From Takakia lepidozioides (Eukaryota; Streptophyta; Takakiopsida; Takakiales; Takakiaceae), in assembly GCA_030704615.1 (NCBI GenBank), contig CM060732.1, forward strand, positions 67,437,053-67,501,052: a DNA stretch of 64,000 bases, given 5' to 3'. The position numbers and the translations under genes are program-made. A model generated the notes under the pieces. That model was not told where the DNA came from. It made no database searches and worked only from the letters and a program-made list of their open reading frames with translations. This document shows positions 20,961-32,200 of the stretch, piece by piece. The first letter of the stretch is position 1. Every line of letters begins with the position of its first letter.

Positions 20961-23900
20961 TCAAATGTGAAAATCAATTGACTTTTCAGTACTGGCTTTC
21001 TCTGCAGCCTTGATCTTCTGCAAAGTTGCAGAGGGCTTGGGTGAACGAGGCTTTCTTGGCGACTTCTTCGGAGAAGATGGTCGGTCTTCATCCGCTGGAA
21101 CAGCAACTGGGGGGGAAAGGGGAGTTAAAGCAGGAGTTTCAATCCTGGCTTTCCCTGCAGCTTTAGTCTTTTGCGGTGTGGAAGGGGACTTGGGTGAACG
21201 CTTCCTTGGTGAGGGTCTTGGAGATGTGGGTTGGTCTTCAACAGCTGGACTGGCAAGGGAGGAAGACAAGGGAGTTGTTCCAGGGTTTTCAGTTATGGCG
21301 TTGTCCACAGCCTCACCATTTTGCAGCATTGGAGGAGACTTGGGCAAAGGCGATAGGCTTGGCGACATATCAGGAGAAGTGGCTTGGTCAGTAAGTGAGG
21401 AAGCAAGGGGAGCTATTGAGGTGGACAATGCAGGTTTTGATTCCCCACAAACACTAGGTCCAGACATATCAATGTCCAATGGGATTGTTTCTGGTGTTTC
21501 TATTGCTGTGTCTTCCAGGTCCCCAGGTCGAGTTACGCACAGCCACTCTCTCGGTGTTGTGATGTCATCGCCACCACATTTGGGTATGTGCCACGACCCC
21601 CCCTCGGACTCCTACAATACCATCGCAGAAATTAGTATAGTGTATGTGTGTACATGTGTGCATATGTGACTTTATTTAGTACACCAGAAACCAGGGAGAC
21701 CTAGGGGAAGGATAGAAAGAAACTTTATAGCAAAAACGGATCCCTGAGGACCAATGGGAAAAAGTAGAACGACAATGAAAATCCACACAAAAATCTCCAA
21801 ACATCACCCAAAGACAGTGCCGCATGCAGGAAGCTGCCAAGCACTACTGGTTCTCAAAGATCAAGCCCTCACAAAAGATTGGGAGTCTCTAAATAGGCAG
21901 TCAACAGTAGAGACTGAAGAGAGAACGAAATCCCTACCTGCCAGCGTTGGCTGGCTCGTGAATTGTGACCTAGGTAAGGGTAAGTTTGACCTAGGGTGTT
22001 TCCTCACTTTGAGGGAAGATTGTGAGTTGGATGTTAAACCTCCTAAAACTGCTTGTGAGGTCTAGCCAGGGAATATGAGACTCAACCCCAACTTACAGGA
22101 GAAAATGCAACTGCCAATGACAGTGTCAAAGATAAAGGATAAGACAAGTCTTCCTACGGGTCTTCAACGGTAGCTCCAAAATTGTTCGAAGAGTAACGTT
22201 TACCTGGATCACAATGGAATATGGAGGAGGCATGTGGAGCTGTAGCCCCTCCCTGGTCATCGTGAACCGCACCTGCCCACACTCATCAGACTGTTATCTT
22301 CTGAACCAATAGTATAACTGATATTGGTGGGCATGCTTATCCAAAAACATCCTGATGGCAATAAAATCACAGGAGGGGTTTAAAGGGAAGGGAATGAGAC
22401 AGATAAGAAGAGTGACTAAATAGCAAGTTGTTTTACACCATCCTGCCTTTTAAAGAAGTGCAGGCACTGCTTTAAAAGAGTGGTATATATCTTATAGAAT
22501 GTACTCATAGACGTTGTTTGCCATAGCCTCGCGCCCATAGACCCATTATATCCTATAGAGAGCTACAGAGTACATTTAGTTGCTTCATGAAGTCTCATAT
22601 ATCTCCTTTCGTGGCCATTTCATCACTGGCTATCACACAATATACAGGAGCTGGTTGTTGGGTTCCCAATACACTATGAAATTCGGTGGAAATTGTCAGA
22701 GCAGTCACAGAAAACAGTAACTACATGATTAGAGAGATAGCCGTACAATCTAGAGGTTGTGTCAAATCACTCCAACATGCACCTATATCCTTGATTTCAC
22801 CAATTTGCAAGATAGGACACCTGGTGGCGCTCTTTCCACTTCGGAAAGAACTCAGTTCCAAGCAGCTGGAACAAGTGGTCGCGCATCTCATCGTTGGTCA
22901 CAAGCAAGCACTTGTACTTAACTGCCGCGTAGAGCCAATACCTGCAGGTCACATTAGCACACCAGTTATGATCATAACCACTCATACTGCCTCCCCCTAC
23001 CAGTAGAAATATGATGGACAAACAACTGAAGACTCTGATCTGGACCACAGTCCAGTTTGAATGAATCAAGGTCTGTCTCTACCAATCTATCTTACAATAC
23101 TATCCACTCATTCCCTTGCAACCATCAGAGACAGATTTACTTCTCGAAGGCCCTCTGTGAATACTGGCTATGATGCACCTTATGGGCACATAGGAAACAC
23201 CCCCTCCACGACACCGCAGCCACCAGTCTTTGGCAGACACCCTGATTTGTCATTAGGTACCCACATAGACAGCCAGAATACACTAATAGAATAATCTAAC
23301 ATTGATTGAAGGCTGAATTTGGCATCATACTAAAGAGCTACGGTTGAACCAAGCACCGCTCCTGTCGCTGCCCTTCAGTTGAAACAGAAGAGCCAAGAAG
23401 AAACAAATAAAACCATTACAAGTTCAGGGAGAGTAAGAGAAAGGGATGGCAGTTATGTGCACACCAGTCATCATTTGATCCAGTAGGAGTGGTGTAAATA
23501 GTATCAGCCTGGTGCCATTTGTCAAGCAGCTTCATAGCATATGGGGAAGCAGCTGGGCCCCCTTTAGTGCGTCGATGATGCAGAATAATCAGAGGCGATT
23601 TTTTGATAGGGCTTCTATGCTGAATACCATTCGCCACCGTGCTCAACTGGGATCCAAGACGTGTCAGGACATCAGACAGAAATTTTTACATTACTATTAC
23701 TGTATGATTCTACTAGTGCCCAAACAAGTGACCACTTTTAGACTCACACCAGCTCCTGCACATCATACCAAGTCTCTAAAAGTAAGCTTTACTCTCCAAG
23801 ATGTACTCAATGATTATTCCTCTCTCAAAGGGAAGAACCAGATGGATAGTCTATACCTGCTGAAAGCTGAAGCTGTGATCCCCATAATTTTGGTTGTACA

Positions 23901-26900
23901 GCCCCACGTTAGCACCATCAACAATTGCATCATATGGCCCATGCCGGTCCAGCCATTCCTGCATATCCAAAAATTGTCATCCACCTACATTTCATGGAAA
24001 CGCTCACAGACCTTCAATCGCTTAGAGTAACGACCCAGCTTCTGGTCCTAGCACTAAACAAGCAACTACTCACCAAAAATGATATTGACAATACTTGATA
24101 GCTAGCATTCATAGATCCCAGTAAATTTTTCTCTTCACAATGATGAAGACACACAGAAGTCTTACTTGAAATTTTTTGAATTCATTGTTCTTTGCCTCTC
24201 GCTGGCATGCCAAAGTGGACAAGGACTCCGCAAACATCTCTGTCTCCCTGGGATCAATGTCAATTGTAACAAGCTGCTCCCCACATGAGCGGCAAATCCC
24301 CTTCTCGTCCAGCTGAGTTCTTATAACTTGCCACATGCCTTTCTGGAGCCACCCCAACCCATGCCAGCCACCCCCTGTTTTCTGCATAGCTGCCCTTACA
24401 AGCTCTTCCTCAGGCAATTGCTTCCAATTCTCTGTCCCAGCAATGGATGCCGCCTTGCTTTTAAACCACTGCTCAATGACACGCACTGTCGACAGCGAAA
24501 GCTCCCTCACATTTGTTCGCAGCCGATGCAGCAATGAATACACCTTGTCTTCTAAGCAGGCATTGACACTAAGTTCTAGGAGGGATTGAAGCTCAGTCTC
24601 TTCAGGCCGGATGCCTGCCTCCTGCATATGCTTGTCAACCTCAAATGCTTTATCTACAATGTTGTTCTTGCAATACGTAAATAGAGCTGGACCATACGAT
24701 CGAAGCCTGGGAAAACAAACATATGTTTATTACAAGCAAGAAAACACCTCAACATCCATTCAGAACCATTAAACAGACATCCATATAACTCTGACTATCG
24801 TCGTGCAACTACATTGCTCCAGAATATTGTTGACTCCAGAGGGTAAGAGAAAGAGCAGAAAATGTTGTTCCACAGTAACACACTCAAGGACAAAAAACCG
24901 TACAGTACCTGGGAGTGAGCTTTGCAGCTGCCATCTGCTTCACCATTTCAAATGCGAGGTCCCCATCACCTTTGGCCACCGCCAAACGTGCAACAGCTGT
25001 GAAAGTTGCCTCGTTGGGAGGCACTGCTTGCCCCTTCATAGTCTCGTAGATCTCAAAACCCCTTTTCATACACAACTTCTGCATCTCATCTGTCAAAATA
25101 ATTGTATCACCGTTGGTGGATCCCTCGCCGCCGGCCTCTCCCACCTCCTCTGCCTTAGATTCTGTAAAGGCCTCCCCATCAATTAGTTCCTGGGAGTCGG
25201 GAGCCTGGTTTCCAAGCCTGTTGCCTGCAAACATCAGTACAATCAGATTGACCCTGTCTGCTGGCTTGTCCATTGAGTATGTGCTCTAAATCAACTCATT
25301 GTCCTTTCCCTACACTTTCTTCATCTCCCTCCCTCACACCCACCACCAAATACAAGCTTGAGCAACTGTCTTTTGCTCTATCAAATTCTACTCCACTTTA
25401 GGAATGTTTGTCAGTGAATTGTATTTTGACACCAAAGCTAGCCTTCTTTATAGGAGCCGCATTTGGGGCATTAGTATACATCTTTATTATTATCTCCTCA
25501 GGAGGCGGGCGAAAATTACCTGGCTGGTGTTCATTCCCACTTTTAAATGGCTTAAGTGCATTCAAGGCCCCCGATGCACATAAATACAAAAGAACATTGT
25601 AATTATACTGGTTGAACTTGATCGCCCCTTCTGCAACCACTTTGTCATATAGCTCGAGTGCCTGCTCAACATTTGCATGCTTGGAACACATATCAAGGGC
25701 CCTCCGGAGCTCCGACTCGGGTGGGTACTTTTTCTTCTTGAGCTTTGGTTCACGATGACCATGATTCATACTAGGTGATAGTCGTTTTCGATCCCTACCG
25801 TTTGGCATTTCCTCCTCTTGCTGTTCAACCCAGACCCTCTCAGCAACTGTTTCCTGCAGAACGACTTGAACACACCATCCTTTCACTCAGTAAGATCTAT
25901 AAGGTACGAAATTGCTCGACTTCTTCCCGCCTAAGAGACAGCTGAAAGATGTCTAAAAAATCGGTACATGTTTTGCTCACTAAATTCACTTGAAGGCTTG
26001 CTATCCAAGAGAAGCTATGCAGAAAATCATCAACATTAATAGACCATCAACTTGGAATACCTCCACTGGTGGTGCGTATCAGAGAACTGCAATCGAAGAT
26101 AATCTAACATTTCTTTTTGCCCAGGGACTTTTAATATGACACTTAACAGTTCCTGTTATGACTATCACAGTGACTGTTGCCTACCAGAAGCCGTCGATAT
26201 GTTGCCAGAGATGAATGTGCGGCTACCAAAATGCCGTGAGTGACTGCTGGATGACTTGGTCTTTGCACTTCTAGCACCCTGGAGTTCGGCACCAAAGTTG
26301 TTGAAAGTCCCCTTAACTCTAATCCTTACTTGTGCACCTTTCAAGAAATCACCCTGGGTGCGTCGTTGTTCCTCCTGAGAATTGTGTGAACAAAATTCTC
26401 CCTTATTGCCCCCTCTCTGAGAACGGCTAGAGGTTTGCTCTGTGAGCTTCGCAGAACCACCTGGAAGAAAATGACCCAAGTGTCAAGGATAAAATGAATG
26501 AGACAGTAGAAATCCTTGCAGATTTTGGGATGTAAGCATTCCTCAAGAGCACTGATGTTACCAAAGTCCCATAACGCACACACACTCTCCCTCTCATCTC
26601 TCTTCCCTCTTGATCCGCCCAAAGTGGGCAGGGGGTCTATGGCCACAATGCTATGGAAAACACCTTCTCATGAGTACATTGTCTCCCTCTCTCAACAATT
26701 CAGTGTTTTTTTTTCCCTCAACAGTTTGACGGGCAGTACAACCACATTTCTAGCAAGCTAGAGGGCTACAGGAATGCCGCTGGAATCAACCTCCTCTTTA
26801 TATACATGTCGTCAGTGTGAGCTATCTGTAAGTGGATTGTTATGGGCAGAAGGGCTGTCTGGCTTGCACATCCAGGCTTGGGTCTGATATTTGCTGTGCA

Positions 26901-28002
26901 TGAGCACAATGCCAGTTTGGTTCTCTTATATTGGCGGGTTCCCATGGCCAAATTTTTTTGGCCTGCATTGATGTCTTTACTTACAATATCACAGAGATAT
27001 TTCAATCAATACTCCTACTCTAACTCATAGTACCACTCCTGTTAGATGAAAAGCTCAAACTTGTGATGGACATGTTTGGTTGGACTCACTTATCTTCGTG
27101 CGAACCACAAGAGTCCTAGTCTGCGTAATGGCTAAGCTTAGGACTTGCAAGTAGATTCTCCCACTATACTAGGGGCAGCGGAATATAAGGATGCCCTGCT
27201 CTTCATTTTCCTTCCTCGCTTGGGTCTCTCCCTCCCACTTTCACGTACTGAATTTGAATAAAATGGGTTTATCAGGTTAGGCCACTTCTTTGCTGGTGCT
27301 CTCGTTAACGTCTAGGTTTTCGCACAAAATCGTCTCTAAAATTGTAATCATTTCTGCAACCCAATGTCCAGAGTGCCATGCTTCCAAATACAAACGGGGG
27401 CATTTCACCGAAAGTATAAGGAATTGCAACAATCTCGCTTAAACCTTACCAGCTGTGTTTGCTGGCTTGGAAGGGTTGGTTCGCTTTCCTCGCCAAGGGT
27501 TCCGTTCCTCAGATTTTTCGCAGCCGTACTCGTCAGACAAACTGGCCAAAATCTTCCCAGGAGCAGCCTTACACTTTCTGAAAGTCCAAAGCTTTCCAGC
27601 TGTGTTGATGGACTCAAAATTGTCAGACCACAACAGGGGTCCTCTTCCCCAAGTACCACCAGGCCCTGCTATCACATGCACACAAACCCCAAGTTTTTTC
27701 CTCCTACAATCAAAACCTATCCGTGAAGGCACCTTTGACCCACAAATCCAACTTGCAAAACCCAGGGATCTTGCACGGGATGGTGTACCCGACAGCCCAA
27801 ACGACGTAAGACCAGAGAATGAACTAACAGCTCTGTATGTTACATTCCCAGGTAACATGAAAACCAGGCTGGGAAGCAATCCGGCAGTGGGTTTGGAGAC
27901 AGGGGTCGGGGTGAAAGAGAGCAACCGAGAGAGATGAAGTGCTTGCAGTCCCAGGCCCATGCAGGTGGACGGGATGCCAGGCAGCTGCTGCACAAGGTCC
28001 AT
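20961..28002 (-). CDS. PRORP: Protein-only RNase P (PRORP), long form
   Basis: Ten exons join with matching phases: 28002-27450, 26460-26185, 25846-25520, 25224-24909, 24706-24166, 23958-23857, 23646-23465, 22941-22821, 22272-22204, 21611-20961, giving 1045 residues. PRORPs cut the 5' leader off pre-tRNAs without an RNA subunit. PPR helices begin near residue 315 (ALDMCSKHANVEQALELYDK, YNYNVLLYLC). The central zinc site shows CRSC at 629-632, and its other ligands are His837 (WHIP) and Cys854 (WLC), with the same 17-residue spacing as in Arabidopsis PRORP1. The NYN nuclease follows: DGANVG (Asp685), TGSNDDW (Asp764, Asp765), TNDEMRDH (Asp783, Asp787). Arabidopsis PRORP1 has 572 residues; here about 310 extra residues precede the PPRs, starting with a transit-peptide-like leader, and about 190 follow Cys854 in an S/P/K-rich repeat tail. 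Start chosen as the first ATG (28002); a second ATG 14 codons on is possible. The exon 2/3 joint (acceptor GAAACAG) is the least certain. Confidence 0.9.
20985..21400 (-). repeat. Coding tandem repeat in the PRORP tail
   Basis: About three units of roughly 170 bp (57 residues) follow one another in the last exon. Each runs from SP.(P/R)..SP(R/K) through an AA.KA stretch to TPLS, then S..P...EDQP/EDRP. The last two carry SPRKRSPKSP and SPKKSPRKPRSPK. DNA copies at about 21000-21090 and 21145-21255 keep GGGTGAACG..CTTCCTTGG and CTGCAG..T..TCTT(T/C)TGC in order. SPKK-type motifs resemble histone H1 tails; a nucleic-acid-binding role is inference. Confidence 0.8.
22490..22546 (+). repeat. Dispersed repeat 'ATGTACTCATAAGACGTTG', copy in PRORP intron 8
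   Basis: GAATGTACTCATAGACGTTG, TTTGCCATAGCCTCGCGCCC and ATAGACCC match 45729-45785 (plus) and the complements at 26630-26690 and 50750-50810. Intronic, non-coding. Confidence 0.6.
26630..26690 (-). repeat. Dispersed repeat 'ATGTACTCATAAGACGTTG', copy in PRORP intron 1
   Basis: GGGTCTATGGCCACAATGC, ATGGAAAACACC and CATGAGTACATTGTC are the complement of the unit at 22490. It is preceded by CGCCCAAAGTGGGC, a small hairpin that also precedes a truncated copy at 28309-28345. Confidence 0.55.
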
Positions 28003-29097
28003 TCAATCATCGTCCGTCACAGCTCCGCCATCACCGACAGGGGAGAGTGATGGGACCGTGGAGAGGGAGAGGCAGAACGATCTGGGAACGTGCCCTCCAA
28101 ATTTTCTGCTGGTTTCATATATCTATGGGCAACAGGGCATCTTCACCTTCGGCAAATTGCAGACCAAGTTCACTGGCCCAAAGGGCAATGGTCTGAGTGC
28201 TGGTCATTGCCTCTAGAGTCTGATTCCTTGGATGATTAGAGACATGTAAACGACAGTATGCCATACTGTCGATGCCCCTGATCTCCTTCTCTTTTTGTTG
28301 TTCTCTTGTTTCGCCCAAACTGGGCATAGGGTTATGGCCAGGAGGCCAAGTACATTGTGTGACAGGTGCCTCGAGCTTGATGAGAATCTGAGGGTTGAAG
28401 GTTTGTAGGTAATCCATGCTTCTCTACATACAGTCACATATGTTTGTGAATGATGATTTCTTAATTCCAGCGCCGCGTAGTAGGAACTTGTTAGAGACTA
28501 AAGAAGACAAGGACGTGTATGTGAACCCTGGGAGAAGTCTTGCACTATATGGCAGGGAGAGATTATATCCTTCCTTGTGAAGAACATACAAAAGCATCTA
28601 TTGGGTTTTTAAATGTGGAGGATCTCAACATAGAGGGGTACTAATTTGGTTAACATCTTTGATACACTCCAACTCCAACAGATCATCAGCTTACAAAACA
28701 CTTGTGGAACAAAATACAGCAAGTCAAACAGCCTTTGAGTGAGAGGCAAATGTTTAAGGTCACCTTCCTGCACTCTTGAAATCGAGCAATTTTGAGTGAA
28801 AAATCATCCTGTCCAATGTTGGGCAAACACATAATGCTTTGCCAATGTATTGCCGAGCACCTGCTGGATGGTTTGTGAAAGAGAGACAGAGAGAGAGACA
28901 GATACACTTCATCCCTTTTCCCTGTACTCGTAGACCAAGATGAACCCTCAGAGGCGCCAGTCCCTGCAAAAGACTAACTGGCATCCCCTGGAGTCAGTCA
29001 GGAATTGTTTCATCCAACAAGGTCCAAATCTCTCCATGAATTGTCTCCTTGATGCTGGACAGCAACATCAGAAAGAGAGAGAAGAAAATTTGATAGA
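28003..29097. other. Spacer between PRORP start and STAR1-like 3' end
   Basis: Contains a truncated dispersed-repeat copy (28309-28345, CGCCCAAACTGGGC and GTTATGGCCA) and a GAGAGACAGAGAGAGAGACA run near 28880. Minus-strand frames here carry no motif. The PRORP promoter must lie in the lower part; no clear element seen. Confidence 0.4.
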
Positions 29098-30673
29098 TCA
29101 CCGCTGTTGAGCTGCAAAAAGAAATTCTTGCGCTATAGGATTCTTGGCATTATTGAGGTCCTCGGGCTTCAAAACTTCAAGTAGCTCCCCAGCTGCAACG
29201 AGACAAACCAGGTCTGCCATTCGCTTGATCTGGTCAATGCTGTGAGAGACCATGATGACCGTCAGGCCGTGTGATCTCCGAAGCCCTAGCACAGAATCTT
29301 CAATGTGGCGGGTTGAGATTGGATCTAGGGCACTTGTCGGTTCGTCAAGTAGTAGAACCTGTTGCACAGTTCTGAAACAAGGTGACTCCCTCTTCAACTT
29401 CCAGTTGGGTTTTCCTTTGATTGAGATTTTACAACATCCATACTATATTTTACAACCTTGATAATATTCAGACTACACAATAACAAATGCCAAGAGGCTG
29501 ACAACTTCTCCCTCGCTTGGCTACACTGCTTTCTCCAATCAAGCGCTAGGAGTTACACTCAAACTTTTATTCACTTTACCGTTGCCTGAATAAGGGGTGA
29601 AGACAACAAAGAGAACTGTGCAAAACCAAGTGAACCCACCTCAGGCTCATTAGCAAGAGTGCGGGCCAGAGCCACCCGCTGTGCTTGTCCAACAGAAAGA
29701 CCAATGATAGATTTTTGGGCGAATGACGGTTCCAGATCTGCCAAAGCGAGCAGACCCTCGACATCTGCATCTGTTAGCTTCTTCCCCTGGAGACTTGGCC
29801 CATATCTCACATTGTCTGCAACAGTTCCTGTGTACCCAACCACAGTTCACCTTAATTGATTGGACTGCCCACTGAGGCCACCAGCTGTATGAGAGAGAGA
29901 CGAGACTCTGGCAGAAGCCCCAGCTTATCAAGATCATATGTGTTATGAGATGAAACGTCTCAATGTTTGTGGAGATCATGAAATGGCCAGCAGTTCAGGG
30001 GGATTTCAGGTGGACATCTCCTCTCACACAAAGCCTTACCCTGAAAGAACATCCCCCAGACACATACTGCAAAGGAGAACACTGCTATGCAACCCATTGT
30101 TAAGTAGGACAAGAGATTTCATACAATGATTCCAACCTCCAAGACCTCAGGAAGTAATTTAACAATGACATGTCTTACAACATAATAAGCTTATGGCATA
30201 CCATCAAAGAGCATTGGTGTTTGGAATAACATGCCAATACGGCGCCGCACTGCCAGCACGTTCATCTTAGTGACGTCTTCCCCATCCAGAAAGACAGTGT
30301 CCACTGGGGGCTCCCACAGTCGATTGATGGCTCGCAAAAGTGTTGACTTGCCGCTGCCACTCGGCCCTATTATCCCCACCACCTTGCCAACTGGGATCTC
30401 TACAGACACCCCTGAAAGAATGGTATTGCCTGGCTCCACAACCCGTTCCAACCGGACAATACTGACTTTGGCCGATGAGGACCGCTTCCGTGAGCCATTT
30501 CGTTCGTCAGAGATAGAAAGTAGATGCTCCGTTACTGGCTCCTCTGCACATGCCCCCACAACTTCAGATCCACAACCTCCGCTGAAACCAAGCTGTAGGT
30601 GAGGCTTAGAGCTTAATTTCATACTGGCCAATTCTCTCCCCATCACCGGTGGTATCGAGTCTGGAGAACTCAT
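29098..30673 (-). CDS. STAR1: ABC transporter ATPase subunit, STAR1 / ABCI17 type
   Basis: Three exons, 30673-30202, 29827-29640 and 29358-29098, join in phase to 306 residues (Arabidopsis ABCI17 has 263). The single ATP-binding domain is complete: Walker A GPSGSGKST (103-111), Q-loop LFQTPMLF (Gln151), signature LSVGQ (201-205), Walker B VLLLDEP (221-227) with D-loop SALD, and switch His259 in VSHS. No membrane segments, so it must pair with a separate permease. In rice, STAR1 pairs with STAR2 to export UDP-glucose, which gives aluminium tolerance by wall modification. The LFDGTVADNVRYGP segment, spanning the first intron, is typical of this subfamily. The extra 40-50 N-terminal residues are polar and low in conservation. 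The ATG at 30673 is the first in the frame. No STAR2-like gene is in this window. Confidence 0.9.
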
Positions 30674-31800
30674 GGATTGATCATAACAGCTTGGTGGTCA
30701 CTTCTCATAAGTTCCAGCACATTGGTCCCAGAAGGCAGTTGTGATTACATTTATGTTAGGCCCCAAATGTCATAAGAAGATCGAACCTTTCCATCAGCTC
30801 GACTCACGCACCTAAAAGTTTTAGACTCGTAACAACATCACTCATGTAGAACTCCGTCTGTTCGGAATGACCACTGGCAAGAGAGGTGATCGATAAGGTG
30901 ATCAGCAGGTTTCCAATAATATATGACATCGATACAGTGATAAAATCAACGCAAGTATCTCGCTCATCGTCTCCCTTTGCCTAGCATTCATCACAGACGC
31001 GACCAAGCAGTTGTTACCAGGAACAGGGAAATCTGACAGATATAAAGTAAAGGCGATGCAAAAACCCATGAAGCTTACAACACTTCTGAGAGTTGAGCAG
31101 GGGAGAAATTTCCATCTCCAGAATCCACTGATATTTCCAAAGTCATCACGCCCTACATACAGGAGGGAACACCTCAACGCGAGGGCAGAACAACGTACCG
31201 GAGGTGGGCGCCATGGAGATGTCAGGAAAACGATCGAAATACACAGCGATCTCAACTCAACCGCTTACCCAGCCTGCAATCTCAGTCATCTTGGAGGCTA
31301 AGCCACAGATACAACCTTCCCCACACGTAGAATCGTCCTGGATACATCGAGTACGCTCGATGTTGCCAGTCATAACGCATGGTTGGTACTACAAGTCAAT
31401 GCTAGAAACCATTCAAGTAAGTAATTTGCCGAGAAGGAACGTTCAACGCAGGCAAGGGCCACAAAATACAAGGAGGCTCGGTCAAAAATTTGGCAGGTCT
31501 CTTCTGGGGAAGAGGTCATGTCTCTTGCTGGTGCGCTGTGATTGCTGCGCTGATTCTGCAATTCTGTACCTCGTCCCGCACGCATGGAGGTGTGTGATTT
31601 GCTGCAGCAGCAGGGCATCTCCGCAATGATCTGGCAGGATACTGGTGGGGATCGAAGAAGGTTTCTGGGTCAGTGACATGGCATCGCGTTCTAGGGTTTT
31701 AGTGTCGAGAGGATAACCCTAACCTAACCTATTGTTTTCTTTTTTTTTAAAGCAAAGGAAACCTGGGAGCTCAAACGTCACTGGTTCCGACCGTTCTCAA
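30674..31800. other. 5' flank of STAR1-like gene; no gene seen
   Basis: Frames 30902-31255, 31011-31301, 31204-31629 and 31370-31618 overlap on both strands without motifs. A run of T's and CCTAACCTAACC at 31715-31750 is the only low-complexity feature. Probably promoter and 5' UTR. Confidence 0.4.
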
Positions 31801-31802
31801 TA

Positions 31803-32200
31803 CCGTTCCCTTATCAACCGTTTAGGCATTTTTGCCTAATAATTATTAAAAACCAAACGAGTCGGTTAGGCACGTTTCTCTCACATTAGGCATCTTCATG
31901 CTATGAAATATTCTGTTGCAAATTCCCTGTTTCTTCATGGATGAAATAGTCAAATTTCTCCAGATGAAAAATATATTATGGATGAATTTGCCAAATATGG
32001 ATGATATAAATGGATTTATGTACGGACATGGATGATTCTGTCCTAATTTCAATGGATGAACAGAATGTATGTTTTTGCCAAACTCTGTAGCCACTCGCGC
32101 TTTTTTGTGTGCAATTAGGCCAAATTTTGAAAAATTCCCAAAACGCGTTAGGCACTTTCAATTTGAATTAATTATCGCCTAAACGGTTGATAAGGAACGG
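31803..32200. mobile_element. MITE, Tc1/mariner-like (TA duplication), copy B
   Basis: TIRs CCGTTCCCTTATCAACCGTT (from 31803) and the complement of AACGGTTGATAAGGAACGG (to 32200) agree except for one indel. They are flanked by TA on each side (31801-31802, 32201-32202). The interior is AT-rich with TTAGGCA motifs (31824, 31868, 32115, 32150) and repeated ATGGATGA blocks. Same layout as 15112-15454, so one family with diverged ends. Confidence 0.75.

Noticed and set aside
21010-21669. 219-residue plus-strand frame opposite the PRORP tail
   Set aside because: Mirror of the repetitive last exon; the minus frame is the one supported by splicing and homology.
27455-27937. 160-residue plus-strand frame opposite PRORP exon 1
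   Set aside because: The minus-strand frame joins in phase to exon 2; the plus frame has no support.
31715-31750. Telomere-like CCCTAACCTAACC
   Set aside because: Only two or three imperfect repeats; not an array.
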